Origin: Roseiarcus sp963775575
GTDB taxonomy: Bacteria; Pseudomonadota; Alphaproteobacteria; Rhizobiales; Beijerinckiaceae
Length of the DNA: 64,000 nucleotides
NCBI GenBank assembly: GCA_963775575.1
Contig: CAVZJG010000003.1
Span: forward strand, 62,001-126,000
Direction: 5' to 3'
In this document: in pieces, positions 63,465 through 64,000 of the stretch
Layout of the letters: each line of letters opens with the position of its first letter
Numbering within the stretch: the first letter of the stretch is position 1
Notes under the pieces: model-generated
The model's database searches: none
The model's input: the letters and a program-made list of their open reading frames with translations, nothing else
What the model was told of the DNA's origin: nothing
Translations under genes and position numbers: made by a program

Positions 63465-63701
63465 TGTCTCAATGGGCCCGGCTCGCCCAACCTTGGCTGG
63501 GCATGACCAGACGCGATCCTTTTGAAGTGAGCTTGATCGGGTCCTAATGAGCTTGCCCGTCGGCTTCCGCCTCCACCCCAAAGAAAAGCTCCGGCCGTCA
63601 CGTCATGCGACGGGACTGGCCGGGGCTTCCATTTTTTGGAACAGAGACACGACGAGGCGCCTCCGCCACGAGTGGTCCCGACAAACAGCCTGCTTTTCCG
63701 A

Positions 63702-63983
63702 TTACGTCGCGAAGCGGATGCTTGGCGAGCCCACGACGCCAGCCTTATGCATCGCGGTCTTCAGATCGTCTGCGCCGAGCCACGTGCGGGCCTTCGCCAC
63801 GTCGGCTACATCCAGAAGGATCAGGATGTCATTCGGGTCTTCGGCGCTGCGGAACACCCTGCCATGCGTAACGCCTGCCGCAAGGCGGCTCTTCTCGTGT
63901 TCATCGTAACCCTTCCGCCACGTAGCGTAGTCCTTGACCTTGTGGTGGATAGTCAGATTTTCGGTTGAATGCTGTGCGTTCAT
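63702..63983 (-). CDS. Small ABM/cyclase-like (dimeric alpha-beta barrel) protein
   Basis: A 93-residue product starting MNAQHSTENLTIHHKVKDYA at the ATG at 63983, because GGAGG then has proper spacing; the ATG at 63989 would be too close to it. HHKVKDYATWRKGYDEHE and DPNDILILLDVADVAKAR resemble small single-domain proteins of the antibiotic-biosynthesis-monooxygenase type fold. The role is unknown. It lies at the right edge of the window. Confidence 0.7.
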   Translation of the reverse strand: MNAQHSTENLTIHHKVKDYATWRKGYDEHEKSRLAAGVTHGRVFRSAEDPNDILILLDVADVAKARTWLGADDLKTAMHKAGVVGSPSIRFAT

Positions 63984-64000
63984 CGCCATTCCTCCAAAAC

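Overview
The window is one contiguous stretch of a GC-rich (by eye about 65-68 %) alphaproteobacterial chromosome, most likely order Hyphomicrobiales (Rhizobiales) and possibly the Methylocystaceae/Beijerinckiaceae side of it. The lineage call rests on gene content: a PopZ (DUF2497) protein, phosphatidylcholine synthase, an ExoR homologue, an NDUFS4-type complex I subunit, and the characteristic blocks rlpA-dacA-tmk-holB-metG-tatD, valS-popZ-tolC-pcm and glyA-nrdR-ribD-ribE. The species cannot be fixed from this sequence.

Layout. 0-6.2 kb: a tight minus-strand block (rlpA, D-Ala-D-Ala carboxypeptidase family, tmk, holB, metG, tatD start) with REP-like palindromes between metG and tatD. 6.3-16.3 kb: surface-polysaccharide genes (GT9 heptosyltransferase type, UDP-xylose synthase type, three GT4/CgeB-type glycosyltransferases, two GT39 membrane glycosyltransferases), interrupted by tRNA-Arg, a complex I subunit and tRNA-Pro. 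16.4-24.4 kb: aspS, pncC, a Coq10-like protein, secG, a WXXGXW exported protein, DUF1810, a shortened DeoR regulator with an MFS transporter, and tpiA. 24.5-44.1 kb: ppiD-trpE and then trpG-trpD-trpC, separated by about 13.7 kb of other genes: an MNT/HEPN toxin-antitoxin pair, a TPR protein, an amino-acid-binding protein, an unknown exported protein, a cystathionine beta-lyase, a thioredoxin-like SSP411 protein, a TIR-NB-ARC-TPR protein, and an overlapping opgC/SGNH-hydrolase pair. 44.3-58.2 kb: housekeeping (exoR, valS, popZ, tolC, pcm, tRNA-Cys, pcs, a UbiH-like monooxygenase, ribE, ribD, nrdR, glyA). 58.3-64 kb: an accessory region of visibly lower GC with two copies of a 94-bp inverted-repeat element, a DUF2235 hydrolase gene split by an ISAs1-family insertion, an adenine-type DNA methyltransferase with a convergent small winged-helix protein, a long hairpin and REP-like palindromes.

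Most notable: (1) the DacA-family protein has lost both the nucleophilic serine (SxxK reads ATVK) and the KTG lysine (MTG), so it looks like a dead penicillin-binding protein kept in a conserved operon; (2) a single-gene TIR-STAND-TPR protein with the architecture of prokaryotic immune sensors sits inside the split trp locus; (3) the ISAs1 insertion can be resolved to the base, with an 18-bp perfect inverted repeat, a 10-bp target duplication and a transposase needing a -1 slip on A7; (4) ppiD and the HEPN toxin gene each carry one extra G, which creates a false PpiD-TrpE fusion reading frame and a broken toxin; (5) a DeoR-type regulator reduced to its two ends sits behind a two-helical-turn direct repeat; (6) two related copies of an unnamed 94-bp element bracket the DUF2235/IS segment.
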